Of a DNA stretch of 23,108 nt, positions 15,286 through 23,108 are shown one piece after another. The notes beneath the pieces were generated by a model, which did not search any database, was not told the DNA's origin, and was given only the letters and a program-made list of their open reading frames with translations. Numbering within the stretch: position 1 is the stretch's first letter; every line of letters begins with the position of its first letter. This DNA is from Pseudomonadota bacterium. GTDB taxonomy: Bacteria; Desulfobacterota; Syntrophobacteria; Syntrophobacterales; Syntrophobacteraceae. The position numbers and the translations under genes are program-made. The stretch spans positions 1 through 23,108 of the forward strand of contig JAEZHY010000033.1 in NCBI GenBank assembly GCA_023416335.1. The letters are read 5' to 3'.

Positions 15286-16665
15286 TCAAATTTCAATTCC
15301 ATATTTTTTCAAACGGTAAAGAAGAATGTGACGTGGAAGTTTCAAGAATCTGGCAGTTTTGGACTTATTTTTGCCGCATTTGTCGAATGCCTGCAAGATT
15401 ACTTCCTTTTCTATCTCTTCAAGCCCGATTCCTCCGTCGGGCAAAGCAATGCTGAATCTTTCGGCCTGTGCGGGACTCTCAATCCTGTCCGGGTCGAGAA
15501 AATGCAGGTGGCGTCCAAGGATCATGTCGTCATTTTCCAGCAGGACAACGCGTTCTATACTGTTGCGCAGTTCGCGGACATTTCCGGGCCACGAATGGGT
15601 GAGCAAAAGATGTTCGGCTTTGGGATTGAAACCGCGAAAGTGTTTGCCGTACTTGTCGTTGAATTCTTCCATGAAGGTTTGGGCCAGGGGAAAGATGTCC
15701 TCACGCCGTTCCCGCAACGCCGGAAGATCGATCTTGATCGTTGCAAGCCTAAAGTAGAGGTCCTTGCGAAAACCTCCCTGCTCCGCCAGTTGCCACAGGT
15801 CCCGGTTACAGGCCGAGACGATTCGAATATCCACTTTTCTCTTCCGGGTACCCCCAACGGCGAAGAATTCCTTTTCCTCCATTACGCGCAGGAGTTTAGC
15901 CTGGATTTCGGGGTGGAGATCCACTATCTCATCCAGAAACAGAGTCCCGCCGTCGGCAACCTGCAGCAGACCTTCCTTTCCCTCGGCTTTTGCTCCGGTG
16001 AAAGCCCCCTTCTCGTATCCGAAAAGCTCGCTTTCGATTATCTCTGTGGAGAAAGCGGCGCAGTTGAGTGCGACAAAAGGATATGGGGCCCGAGGGCTCT
16101 TGGTGTGTATCAGACGGGCGAAAAGTTCTTTCCCCGCGCCGCTCTCGCCCTGGATCAGGACCCCCGCGTCCCTGCTTTGCGCACTTTTGATCGCAAGCAT
16201 TTGAGCGTCCAGAAAACGCTGGTCCTTCCCGATCAGGCGATCGACCCCTTGAAGCCGCTGGACTTCCTGGCGAAGACGGGAGACTTCATTCTTTAATCCC
16301 GCATGCTCAAGCGCATTCTGAATGGTAAGTTCGAATTCATCCAGGTCGACCGGCTTTACGAGGTAGTCGAAAGCTCCCCGCTTTATAGCGGTTACGATAT
16401 CTTTCACCCGTTCGTAGGCGGTTATCATGACAACGGTGGGGGATGGACGCAATTCCTTGAATCGCGGCAGAAGTTCAAGGCCGCTGCCGTCGGGTAGTCC
16501 GATATCGAGCAGGACGAGATCGGGTTCCTCCCGCTCGGCAATCTTGAGACCGGCTGTTCCCGTGTCGGCTTCGATAAGAATGTTGTTCTTCTCGAGTAAT
16601 CGGCGCATTGCAGATCGGAAAGGCGCCTCGTCGTCCACCACCAGGATCTTGTGTTTTTCACGCAT
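15286..16665 (-). CDS. NtrC-family sigma-54-dependent response regulator
   Basis: A 459-residue protein with the classic three parts. The receiver (about 5-120) has DDE at 11-13 and phosphoacceptor Asp54 in VLLDIGLPDGSG. The AAA+ domain (about 143-375) has Walker A GESGAGKE, the sigma-54 contact motif GAFTGA and Walker B TLFLDEI. A Fis-type HTH lies at the C-terminus (KNKSKTARFLKLPRHILLYR). It activates sigma-54 promoters when phosphorylated. No histidine kinase gene is in the window, so its signal is unknown. The sigma-54 promoter at 15057-15072 is its nearest candidate target. A weak GGAA precedes ATG 16665. Confidence 0.93.
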   Translation of the reverse strand: MREKHKILVVDDEAPFRSAMRRLLEKNNILIEADTGTAGLKIAEREEPDLVLLDIGLPDGSGLELLPRFKELRPSPTVVMITAYERVKDIVTAIKRGAFDYLVKPVDLDEFELTIQNALEHAGLKNEVSRLRQEVQRLQGVDRLIGKDQRFLDAQMLAIKSAQSRDAGVLIQGESGAGKELFARLIHTKSPRAPYPFVALNCAAFSTEIIESELFGYEKGAFTGAKAEGKEGLLQVADGGTLFLDEIVDLHPEIQAKLLRVMEEKEFFAVGGTRKRKVDIRIVSACNRDLWQLAEQGGFRKDLYFRLATIKIDLPALRERREDIFPLAQTFMEEFNDKYGKHFRGFNPKAEHLLLTHSWPGNVRELRNSIERVVLLENDDMILGRHLHFLDPDRIESPAQAERFSIALPDGGIGLEEIEKEVILQAFDKCGKNKSKTARFLKLPRHILLYRLKKYGIEI

Positions 16666-16794
16666 TCAGTTATTCCGAAGTAGATTATTTGTGGCTTTGT
16701 ATAAGATGGACAGCGGATCGGCCGAGCCGGACAGGAAGAAATAATGTCGGATTCGAAGGCCCGGTTTCCATATTGTAAATGAAATTTTGCAAAA

Positions 16795-16812
16795 GTGTAG
16801 AAAATTCTACAC
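16795..16812. promoter_or_regulatory. 18-bp palindrome, candidate operator upstream of the NtrC-family gene
   Basis: GTGTAGAAAATTCTACAC consists of 8-bp perfect arms (GTGTAGAA and TTCTACAC) around AA, 130 bp upstream of the activator start codon. A matching half-site, TTCTACA, occurs at about 15252-15258, upstream of the sigma-54 promoter. The size and symmetry fit a dimeric HTH binding site, possibly for the activator itself. It cannot be excluded that it serves the divergent transcript starting near 16931. Confidence 0.55.
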
Positions 16813-16895
16813 CGGTCTGCCAAAGGTGTATCGTCCGGGTGGCGGGGGCCTTGGCAGCGTCGGTCCATGGGAGTTGCGAATCAGGCTGATTCCGC

Positions 16896-16924
16896 TTGAC
16901 AGTGGATGCGATTGTTCCTATAAA
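16896..16924 (+). promoter_or_regulatory. Sigma-70 promoter of the attenuator leader and binding-protein gene
   Basis: TTGACA (16896-16901), a 17-base spacer and TATAAA (16919-16924) form a near-perfect sigma-70 promoter; the start would be near 16931. It is the only clear promoter before the gene at 17167. Confidence 0.85.
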
Positions 16925-16956
16925 AGCGGCACAATACTTTATCCTCGGATGGACAA

Positions 16957-17031
16957 ATGAAGCATAAGTACCTCGGAAAGTCCTCTTATTATTATACCTA
17001 TCCCGGGCGGTCTGTTCCCGAGCCTCTATAA
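16957..17031 (+). CDS. Putative tyrosine-rich leader peptide (24 residues)
   Basis: The ORF begins at ATG 16957, about 26 nt into the predicted transcript, with a weak GGATGGA upstream, and ends at TAA 17029-17031. It starts MKHKYLGKSS and then has YYYTY, encoded TAT TAT TAT ACC TAT at 16987-17001: five Tyr in 24 residues. It ends 15 nt before a strong terminator hairpin. That order (promoter, short ORF with repeated codons for one amino acid, terminator, transport gene) is the layout of ribosome-mediated attenuators. No strong antiterminator pairing is evident; GCCTC (17022-17026) can pair with GAGGC (17044-17048), which would take bases from the terminator stem. The call is an inference. 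Confidence 0.45.
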   Translation: MKHKYLGKSSYYYTYPGRSVPEPL

Positions 17032-17046
17032 TCCCGTTTTCAGGAG

Positions 17047-17093
17047 GCCGTGGGCAGATCGCGATCCGATCTGCCCACGGCTTTTTCTTTTTT
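17047..17093 (+). terminator. Intrinsic terminator 1 in the leader region
   Basis: GCCGTGGGCAGATC (17047-17060) pairs perfectly over 14 bp with 17068-17081, followed by TTTTTCTTTTTT. It lies inside the transcribed leader between the promoter at 16896 and the gene at 17167, so transcription must read through it or be conditionally released. Confidence 0.92.
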
Positions 17094-17094
17094 G

Positions 17095-17128
17095 AAGCCG
17101 TGGTCCATTAGCGAACCACGGCTTTTTT
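17095..17128 (+). terminator. Intrinsic terminator 2 in the leader region
   Basis: AAGCCGTGGT (17095-17104) pairs with ACCACGGCTT (17115-17124), followed by T residues to 17128. It follows terminator 1 directly and shares the GCCGTGG sequence, so it may have arisen by local duplication. Only 38 bases separate it from the binding-protein start codon. Confidence 0.85.
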
Positions 17129-17166
17129 ATTTTCCCAACCAACATATACGTGAAAAGGAGCAACGA

Positions 17167-18336
17167 ATGAAAACTAGGATTCTATTATCCCTGGGGGTTC
17201 TTGGGGTGGGCCTTTTCGCCCTGGTGCAGATTCTTAGAGCGGAAGCGCATGCTGCACCCGAACCCTACAAGATAGGGGCTGTTTTTTCCATTACCGGTGT
17301 GGGGTCGTTTTTGGGGGAACCCGAGAAGAAGACGGCGGAAATGATAGCCGATATGGTAAACAAGCAGGGTGGGATCAACGGGCACCCGCTCGAATTGATC
17401 GTGCTCGATGACGAGAGCGATGCGACGAAATGCAATCTGGCAGTGAAGAGGCTGATCAAGAAGGACAAAGTCTCCGTCGTGATCGGCCCGACTCGAAGCG
17501 GTGAATCGCTTGCCGTGGTAAATGTGGCCGAAGATGCACAGGTGCCGCTGATTTCATGTGCCACCAGCTATAAGATCGTGACCCCGATCGAGAGCCGGAA
17601 GTGGGTTTTCAAGGTAGCGGGTTCCGATGCTCACGTGGTTGGCAAAATGTTTGACTACATGAAGGCGCACGGCATCTCAAAAATAGCCATTATGACGGAC
17701 AACAGCGGATATGGAGCAAGTGCCCGGGAAGAATTTCTGCGGCTGGCTCCGGAAAGCGGGATTACCATCGTGGCCGATGAGAGGTTCGGTCCTCAGGACA
17801 CGGATTTGTCGGCGCAGATGACAAAGATCCGTTCCACCCAGCCACAGGCCATAGTGAACTGGTCGGTCGGACCGACGCAGATCCTCGCCATAAAGAGTTG
17901 GCGAGACCTGGGAATGGATTCCATTCCCCTTTTCCAGAGCCACGGATTTGGAAATCTGAAGAACCTCGAACTCGCAGGCAAGGCAGGTGAGGGAGTTCTG
18001 CTTCCGCTCGCGCGTGTAAATGTCGGTTCGCTGCTGCCGGAAGACCAGCCGCAGAAGAAAGTCATAATCGAGTACACAAAAGAATATGAAACACGGTTCA
18101 AAGAACCGGTGTCATCTTTTGGCGGCCATGCCTGGGATGCGATGAACCTGGCGATATCGGCTCTTGCGGCTGTGGGCCCCGACCCGGCGAAGATCAGGGA
18201 CCATATTGAAAACACAAAGGGTTTTGTCGGCATGCACGGAATATTCAAAATGTCGCCGCAGGATCACAACGGATTGAGTAAAGACGACCTGGAAATGATC
18301 GTGGTCAAGGACGGCAAGTGGGCTTTGGTCCGGTAG
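17167..18336 (+). CDS. LivK-type periplasmic amino-acid-binding protein of an ABC transporter
   Basis: A 389-residue protein from ATG 17167 with AAGGAG upstream. Residues 1-29 form a Sec signal peptide ending near AEAHA. The mature protein begins EPYKIGAVFSITGVGSFLGEP and contains GGINGHPLELIVLDDESD, VVIGPTRSGESLAV and FGGHAWDAMNLA, which place it in the branched-chain amino acid/Leu-Ile-Val binding family (periplasmic binding protein type 1). Family members also bind aromatic acids and amides, so the ligand is open. No permease or ATPase genes follow; a convergent terminator ends the unit, so this is an orphan binding protein. The upstream leader suggests tyrosine-linked control. Confidence 0.92.
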   Translation: MKTRILLSLGVLGVGLFALVQILRAEAHAAPEPYKIGAVFSITGVGSFLGEPEKKTAEMIADMVNKQGGINGHPLELIVLDDESDATKCNLAVKRLIKKDKVSVVIGPTRSGESLAVVNVAEDAQVPLISCATSYKIVTPIESRKWVFKVAGSDAHVVGKMFDYMKAHGISKIAIMTDNSGYGASAREEFLRLAPESGITIVADERFGPQDTDLSAQMTKIRSTQPQAIVNWSVGPTQILAIKSWRDLGMDSIPLFQSHGFGNLKNLELAGKAGEGVLLPLARVNVGSLLPEDQPQKKVIIEYTKEYETRFKEPVSSFGGHAWDAMNLAISALAAVGPDPAKIRDHIENTKGFVGMHGIFKMSPQDHNGLSKDDLEMIVVKDGKWALVR

Positions 18337-18372
18337 GTTGATGTTTGGCGGAACGATACGGCTTCAATGCAC

Positions 18373-18411
18373 TCAGGGGACCGCAACCATTGCGATCCCC
18401 TGAAATGTTTT
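18373..18411 (+). terminator. Terminator between the binding-protein gene and the convergent multicopper oxidase
   Basis: TCAGGGG (18373-18379) pairs with CCCCTGA (18396-18402), and the inner stem continues with CGCA and TGCG after one mismatch. TGTTTT follows. The two genes converge here. Confidence 0.75.
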
Positions 18412-18422
18412 AAGAGATGCGG

Positions 18423-20111
18423 TTAGACGATCAGAAGCGGCCGCATCATTTCATTGTCTTCATGCTCCAGCATATGGCAGTGCCAGACGAATCTGCCGCG
18501 GAAAGGTCCAAACGGGACCTTAAGCCGGACAAATTCGCCCGGTCTGATCCTGACGGTGTCCTTCAGTCCTCTTTCGTTCCTGGGAGCAAGCCGCGGGTTT
18601 CCGGTTGTGGTAACAACAGGATCGCTATAGGGTCCGGTCCGTCCGTTGGCCGAAACGAACGCATCTACATCAAAATTCTGGTAATCCATTATCAGGAACT
18701 GCGTCTGATGGATATGCATCGGGTGCATATCGTCCGTCAGGTTGTAGATGTGCCATATTTCGGTAGTCCCGGCCGTAGGCGTCTCCGTCGGCGCCATCAT
18801 GAATCCCATGTTGTTTATGAGATGCACGCTGCTGTCGTCGCCCTTGTGTGTCAAGGTGAGATGCCTGTTCATTACCGGGTCTTTAATTACAGGGAATGGC
18901 CTGGTTTTTGTCGGTATGGTGAAGGTCGGACCCCTGTCGTCGGTTACTATAAACTTCATGACCTTGTCGCCCACTTGCCCGATCATCATGTCGTTTTTGA
19001 GGAGTATTTCCGTCCCGGGCTCGAAGTCTGTAAAATCTACAAGGATATCGGCCCTTTCAGCTGAAGCCAGTGTGACCTTGTTGATCGTGCAGGGATTGGT
19101 CAGGAAACCTCCGTCCGTCCCGATCTGTACAAAGTCGATCAGTTCGTTTTCCTCGTTGTCCTCGACTTCGACAAATTTCAGAGCATAGGTTGTGTGATTC
19201 GATCCGTTGAGCAGGCGGAAGCGATAGATCGCTCTTTTTACTTTCAGATACGGCCAGATCTTGCCGTTTACCGTGATGAAATCGCCCATGAACTCATCTT
19301 GAAAGTCTGCAAAGTCGTCGGGCGGAGGCGGATACCACATGGTTCCGTCTTCATTGAAGGACCGATCCTGAATGATCATGGGAATCTCATAACTACCGGT
19401 CGGCAGGTTCATATTATCTTTGCTGCCTAATCCGGTGTTTCCAGGCCTGAGAAGGTAGAAACCGGCAAGACCGGAATGAACCGTCAGGCGGGTTGCTCCC
19501 AGGTTATGGTCGTGGTACCAGTAGGTCGCGGGCTGCTGAATGTTCGGATATTCGTAAAGAAGGGAAGTACCGGGCGGGAATCTCGTTTCCGGGTCGCCGT
19601 CGGACTCGGGGCGGTCGATAATCCCGTGGGCATGGATGGTAATGTAAGGAACAGGCGTATCGCCCCCCATGAAGAGTGCATCCGCCCCGTGTACCCTGGG
19701 ATCGACGCAGAGATGGAACCTTTCGAGTTTGTTCGTGATCACGACATTTATGGACTGGTTCTCATAGGCCACAATCGTCGGACCCGGAAAGGTGTTGTTG
19801 AATCCCCACATCGGGGTGGCGGGCAGGTCGGAATGAAACTGGTGCGTGACCTCGGTCGCATTGAGATAGTAAAAGGTCTCTCCCCCTCCTTGCGTGGCGA
19901 CCGCCTCGGCTGGTATGGGCAGGGTATCCTGATAGGGATCGAGATCGAGGGATGCCGGGCTGGAAGGCATATCGCAGGACAGCTGCGCCCTTGCGCTCGG
20001 GACCTTTAATTTGCCCGCAACCAGCAAACCGGCTCCTGCTGCGATACCGCACTTCAGGAGCTGTCTTCTGGAAAAAGCCTTTTCCTGCCCATTTTTCTCG
20101 TCTGACTTCAT
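18423..20111 (-). CDS. Tat-exported multicopper oxidase (CotA/bilirubin-oxidase-like)
   Basis: A 562-residue protein. A Tat signal with SRRQLLK (Arg15-Arg16) and a hydrophobic stretch ends near ARA-Q at 42-43, so the folded enzyme is exported. Copper-ligand motifs are all present in order: THQFHSD and IHAHG, YWYHDH, HPMHIHQTQF, and near the C-terminus HCHMLEHEDNEMM, which supplies the type 1 and trinuclear copper ligands including the axial Met. Family enzymes oxidise phenols, bilirubin or metal ions (Cu(I), Mn(II)) with O2. Start ATG 20111 has AAGGAG 8 nt upstream. It is monocistronic in view. An O2-using enzyme beside strictly anaerobic metabolism suggests a role in oxygen or copper protection, but this is inference. 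Confidence 0.93.
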   Translation of the reverse strand: MKSDEKNGQEKAFSRRQLLKCGIAAGAGLLVAGKLKVPSARAQLSCDMPSSPASLDLDPYQDTLPIPAEAVATQGGGETFYYLNATEVTHQFHSDLPATPMWGFNNTFPGPTIVAYENQSINVVITNKLERFHLCVDPRVHGADALFMGGDTPVPYITIHAHGIIDRPESDGDPETRFPPGTSLLYEYPNIQQPATYWYHDHNLGATRLTVHSGLAGFYLLRPGNTGLGSKDNMNLPTGSYEIPMIIQDRSFNEDGTMWYPPPPDDFADFQDEFMGDFITVNGKIWPYLKVKRAIYRFRLLNGSNHTTYALKFVEVEDNEENELIDFVQIGTDGGFLTNPCTINKVTLASAERADILVDFTDFEPGTEILLKNDMMIGQVGDKVMKFIVTDDRGPTFTIPTKTRPFPVIKDPVMNRHLTLTHKGDDSSVHLINNMGFMMAPTETPTAGTTEIWHIYNLTDDMHPMHIHQTQFLIMDYQNFDVDAFVSANGRTGPYSDPVVTTTGNPRLAPRNERGLKDTVRIRPGEFVRLKVPFGPFRGRFVWHCHMLEHEDNEMMRPLLIV

Positions 20112-20771
20112 CTCTTTTCTCCTTCATTTGGAATGGTCGTTTTGGTAAGCGCAGCAAAGCTTCGTCCGACCTGATCCCAACCAATAACCGGCCGGAACGT
20201 GGGAGACCCCCTGGGTGTCGTAGGTGGTGTACAGGAAATGCCCGTGTGGCAAGAACGATGGGCCGTGCCTACAGGAAGTAAATCAGCAATTCCCCGCGGA
20301 AGGGATTTACCTTATACGAACGCTTTTAGATGAATTGGGCAATGAAGGGAATGGGTCCTGGAACCCAATTTGAACATGGAAAAGATGTAAGGTCAGCTTT
20401 TGAATCGAATTGACATGTTGTCGAAATGACAGAAAAAACGAAGGAAAGTAGATGGTCCCGGATAGTTGGAGCACTTGCCGCCCGGCATTATCAGCCAAAT
20501 TGCGTATGTCCGATACATCGACCGGGGTACGCAGGGCACTCGAGCTACTGCCAATATGGTATGCCGCAAAGGGTATTTTCGGCCGCAGCCCGCATCGGGA
20601 CTGGTTTTGCACCTGAAAAACGGAAAAAGCATTTGTGTAGCGCGAGCTTTTGATTAACCGTTACCGAAGAGTAATCCAAAAAAACCTGTGTTCTGCTATT
20701 TTCTTACCTCAGAATGGAAACAGGTGTCCGGAAGAGTATGACAGCCTCCAGGGGGAGATGCATGAGAGATC
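20112..20771. other. 660-bp gap without a convincing gene
   Basis: It must hold the promoter of the multicopper oxidase (minus strand) and the end of the transcript from the phosphoesterase gene, but no consensus promoter or clear hairpin-plus-T terminator was identified. Several short frames on both strands (for example 20466-20657 plus, ending GLVLHLKNGKSICVARAFD) are open but lack ribosome sites and family matches. The region may contain decayed coding sequence. Confidence 0.5.
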
Positions 20772-21629
20772 CTACTGTCCGGGTTTGGAAGCTTTCCATT
20801 CGTCGGTAGCCTTGAAGTGTCTCGTTTTGTCCGGGGCCTGGACCGAGCGGAACAGAACCTGCCGTTTGTCTACGGAAACCTGTACGAAGGTGTTCATGAG
20901 ATCGCTGTGCCCGATATTGCCGGCATTTCCGGCATTGATCAGGTGAATACCCCCGTAAGTATCCGGAATGTAGCGCCTTGCGTATACATGAGTATGGGCG
21001 CAAAGTACGGCCCTGACCTTGTCTGAATGCTTCAGGAGCAGGCTCCAGAACGGATCGGTATGAAAGTCGTCCGGGATGAAGGGTTCGTGACACGCAACGA
21101 AGATGTGGTCCGCCCTTGCGGAGAGAATTGCTTTTTCGAGCCAGCCGAGCAAGGCGGGGTTATCGAGCCGTTTTGCGTAGGGCGCATACTGATCGATCGA
21201 AATCATACGGATATTTTTCCAATCGAAGTAATACGTAAGGCTTTCTTTTTCATACAGGGCCGCGTGTACCTTTAGCCGGGGCAACAAATCGTTTAGCATC
21301 AGATGCACGTCTTGCGGCCGTTCGTGGTTACCGCGGACCGGAATGAAAGTTGCGGCGGTCCCCATCACTTCCTTGTAGATCCGGGCGGTTTGGTCCGCAG
21401 GATCGATATCGCCAAGCCCGACCACGAATTCCGCCGCCGGGAATTTCGAGTCCGCCGGTTTATCCGACTTGATGGCTTCAAGTACATTTCTGTAGCCTTC
21501 AACGAAGGAACGGTTGTCGCCGAAGAAGGCGAAAGACCATCTTTCCGCGAGCGCCGACGAGGCCTGGAGAATAATGAGCGCAAAAAGGAGAAATGCCGGC
21601 GAAAGCCGGCAAATTTTCCGAAACTTCAT
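20772..21629 (-). CDS. Secreted calcineurin-like metallophosphoesterase
   Basis: A 285-residue protein with a Sec signal peptide (cleavage near residue 28, SSALA-E). The metal-binding motifs are present in order: FFGDNR, VGLGDID, VRGNHERP, VACHEPF and CAHTHVYARR, matching the GDxx-GDxxD-GNHE-xH-GHxH scheme of calcineurin-like phosphoesterases, with CAHTH in place of GHTH. The substrate cannot be told. It lies 25 bp downstream of nuoN on the same strand and may be co-transcribed with it, though a functional link to complex I is not expected. Confidence 0.88.
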   Translation of the reverse strand: MKFRKICRLSPAFLLFALIILQASSALAERWSFAFFGDNRSFVEGYRNVLEAIKSDKPADSKFPAAEFVVGLGDIDPADQTARIYKEVMGTAATFIPVRGNHERPQDVHLMLNDLLPRLKVHAALYEKESLTYYFDWKNIRMISIDQYAPYAKRLDNPALLGWLEKAILSARADHIFVACHEPFIPDDFHTDPFWSLLLKHSDKVRAVLCAHTHVYARRYIPDTYGGIHLINAGNAGNIGHSDLMNTFVQVSVDKRQVLFRSVQAPDKTRHFKATDEWKASKPGQ

Positions 21630-21654
21630 ATTTTGATGCCTTGGATTTTGGGTT

Positions 21655-23076
21655 CTAGAAGAGACTTCTCGCCGCCGCTTCCGTCAGTGACACGAACTGA
21701 TCGGGAAAGATTCCAAGGTATATCATCAACAAAAGGAGTGCAACGCTCAAATAGCGCGTCCAGGAATCAACCTGCAGGGCGGGATACTCTTTCACAGGCT
21801 TGAGGAGATATGCGGCCTTGATCACGATCAGATAGTAATAGAGCGAGATCGTGGCATTAATCATGCCGATTATGATCAAAAAGAGATAGCCCTTTTCCAG
21901 TGCCGATGCAAATACCAGAAATTTCCCGGTAAACCCTGCTGTAGGGGGAATACCGGCCAGGCCGAAAAGCCCCAGCATCAGCGTCATCGCGAGTAGAGGC
22001 GAACGTTTGTGCAGGCCGGCAAGCTCCTTGATCTGCAGATTGTGCCCGTCTTCGGCAATTTTCATGATCACCATAAAGCAGGCATAATTCATAATCAGGT
22101 AGGCTGCAGCATAGTAAATCGCGGAGGCAAACCCTCGCTCGGAAAAGGAAAGGATACCGATCAGGATGTAACCTGCGTGGGCAATACTCGAATAGGCCAG
22201 GAGCCTCTTTATGTCTTTCTGGATTAGAGCGACAAGATTGCCGAAAGTCATCGACAGAATCGAAAGAGCAATGAAAAGCTTTATCAGCCCCGGGTTTGCA
22301 CCTGCGGAGAGTCCGCTGAAGCGGATGATCATCGCCGCAGCCGCCATCTTCGATACGGTGGCGATGTAAGCGGTGACCTGGTTTGCGGCTCCCTGGTATA
22401 CGTCCGGGGCCCAGATGTGAAAAGGGAAGAGGGCCAGCTTGAAAAAGAACCCGGAAAGGGCCAGCAGAAGGCCGATGATCGCAGCGGGTTGGCTTATCAC
22501 GGCCGGAAGCGTATCGATAAGCTGCGGCACAAAGGTAGTGTGCGTAACTCCAAAGAGCAGGCTGATTCCAAAAATCATCAGGGCCGATGCCGTGACCCCG
22601 ATCATGAAATACTTGATACCCGTTTCGACGAACTCGTCCGCGTTACGGCGCATCGGTACGAGCAGGTAGAGCGAGTAAGAAGATAGCTCGATGGATACAT
22701 AGATGGTCAGAAGCTCCACCGAGCTTACCAGCGCCATCATTGCGAACGTGCAGACGAAAATCAGGAAGTAGAATTCTGCATGCTGGCGCGGATCGATCCC
22801 TTTCAGCTCGCTGGAAGAAAAGATGACCCAGAAAGTGCCCAAAACCAACAGGATTTTAAATATCTGGCTGAAAAGGTCCACCCGGTAGCAATCGAAGAAA
22901 AGCATTCCCTGCTGGTGAGCGGATGCCACCGTTACCAGCAATCCAACGCCTGCAAGAGCGAGCGCCCATTTGTGGAAGACGGCGGGGGCGGAGGTCTTCT
23001 TCAGGGAGAATGCGAAAAAGACGAGTGCTGCCATAATGAAGAACAATTCTGGGAGGAAAAGTAAAAAATCTGTCAT
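21655..23076 (-). CDS. nuoN: NADH-quinone oxidoreductase subunit N (complex I membrane subunit)
   Basis: A 473-residue polytopic membrane protein with about 13-14 hydrophobic segments of the antiporter-like proton-channel type. Typical NuoN segments include [56 protein letters not shown] and [18 protein letters not shown], with Lys and His residues in the expected transmembrane positions. NuoN is one of three proton-pumping subunits and usually the last gene of a nuo operon, which fits its place at the downstream end of a minus-strand unit entering from the right edge. Length is normal for the family. Confidence 0.96.
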   Translation of the reverse strand: MTDFLLFLPELFFIMAALVFFAFSLKKTSAPAVFHKWALALAGVGLLVTVASAHQQGMLFFDCYRVDLFSQIFKILLVLGTFWVIFSSSELKGIDPRQHAEFYFLIFVCTFAMMALVSSVELLTIYVSIELSSYSLYLLVPMRRNADEFVETGIKYFMIGVTASALMIFGISLLFGVTHTTFVPQLIDTLPAVISQPAAIIGLLLALSGFFFKLALFPFHIWAPDVYQGAANQVTAYIATVSKMAAAAMIIRFSGLSAGANPGLIKLFIALSILSMTFGNLVALIQKDIKRLLAYSSIAHAGYILIGILSFSERGFASAIYYAAAYLIMNYACFMVIMKIAEDGHNLQIKELAGLHKRSPLLAMTLMLGLFGLAGIPPTAGFTGKFLVFASALEKGYLFLIIIGMINATISLYYYLIVIKAAYLLKPVKEYPALQVDSWTRYLSVALLLLMIYLGIFPDQFVSLTEAAARSLF

Positions 23077-23108
23077 CTCGTTCCGTTTACCTCGCCTCTA
23101 TCGGGATC
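23073..23108 (-). other. Probable 3' tip of the gene upstream of nuoN (expected nuoM)
   Basis: The minus-strand bases before nuoN can be read as [11 protein letters not shown] ending in a TGA that overlaps the nuoN ATG, or as IPIEAR ending in TAA at 23087-23089. Either would leave nuoN closely coupled to an upstream gene. Too little is visible to choose the frame or confirm nuoM. Confidence 0.3.

Noticed and set aside
15328..16296. Plus-strand open frame of 322 codons
   Set aside because: It is the complement of the NtrC-family gene, whose Walker and GAFTGA motifs are unambiguous.
18417..19064. Plus-strand open frame of 215 codons
   Set aside because: It is antisense to the multicopper oxidase C-terminal half, which carries intact copper motifs.
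20426..20657. Short plus-strand frames in the gap before the phosphoesterase
   Set aside because: They overlap in different frames, lack ribosome sites and show no recognisable domain; a faint resemblance of one C-terminus to small flagellar or regulatory proteins is too weak to call.

Overview
The window looks like chromosomal DNA from a strictly anaerobic, syntrophic or sulfate-reducing member of the Desulfobacterota, closest in style to Syntrophobacter and relatives. The grounds are cytoplasmic Hdr/Mvh/Fdh electron-bifurcation genes, pervasive selenocysteine use, a NtrC/sigma-54 regulator pair and a Nuo-type complex I. The species is inferred from gene content, not from a search.

Positions 1-13360 hold one plus-strand operon-like block that codes for a soluble flavin-based electron-bifurcating (or confurcating) assembly. 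In order: the tail of an MvhD-like protein; an HdrC-HdrB fusion; an HdrA with an in-frame UGA; an HdrA-like partner; MvhD with an in-frame UGA; an FdhB-like iron-sulfur protein; formate dehydrogenase FdhA with UGA; a second HdrA-like partner; a second MvhD with two UGAs; hydrogenase small subunit; hydrogenase large subunit with UGA in its C-terminal nickel motif; then a strong terminator at 13328-13360. Six in-frame UGA codons in five genes are read here as selenocysteine. Each sits at a conserved Cys/Sec position and each is followed 12-20 nt later by a short hairpin of bacterial SECIS type. Ordinary gene callers would truncate or split all five genes.

The layout suggests two exchangeable arms on one Hdr core. 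One HdrA-like/MvhD pair leads to formate dehydrogenase and a diverged duplicate pair leads to a [NiFeSe] hydrogenase. A fragment of the hdrA 3' end just before the second pair shows that the duplication once included more of the hdrA gene. The likely role is to couple formate or H2 with ferredoxin and a disulfide or other Hdr acceptor, as needed for interspecies electron transfer.

Positions 13400-16900 hold small minus-strand genes and regulators: a 96-residue CxxC protein, a 58-residue HTH-like protein, a single-domain receiver whose phosphoacceptor Asp is replaced by Glu and which has a consensus sigma-54 promoter, and a NtrC-family activator. An 18-bp palindrome upstream of the activator gene is a candidate operator.

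Positions 16890-18410 hold a LivK-type periplasmic binding protein. It is preceded by a consensus sigma-70 promoter, a 24-codon leader ORF with a tyrosine cluster, and two tandem intrinsic terminators, which is the architecture of a transcription attenuator. On the minus strand follow a Tat-exported multicopper oxidase (18423-20111), a 660-bp gap with no convincing gene, a secreted metallophosphoesterase, and NuoN, which is presumably the last gene of a nuo operon entering from the right edge. No rRNA, tRNA, CRISPR array or insertion sequence was seen.
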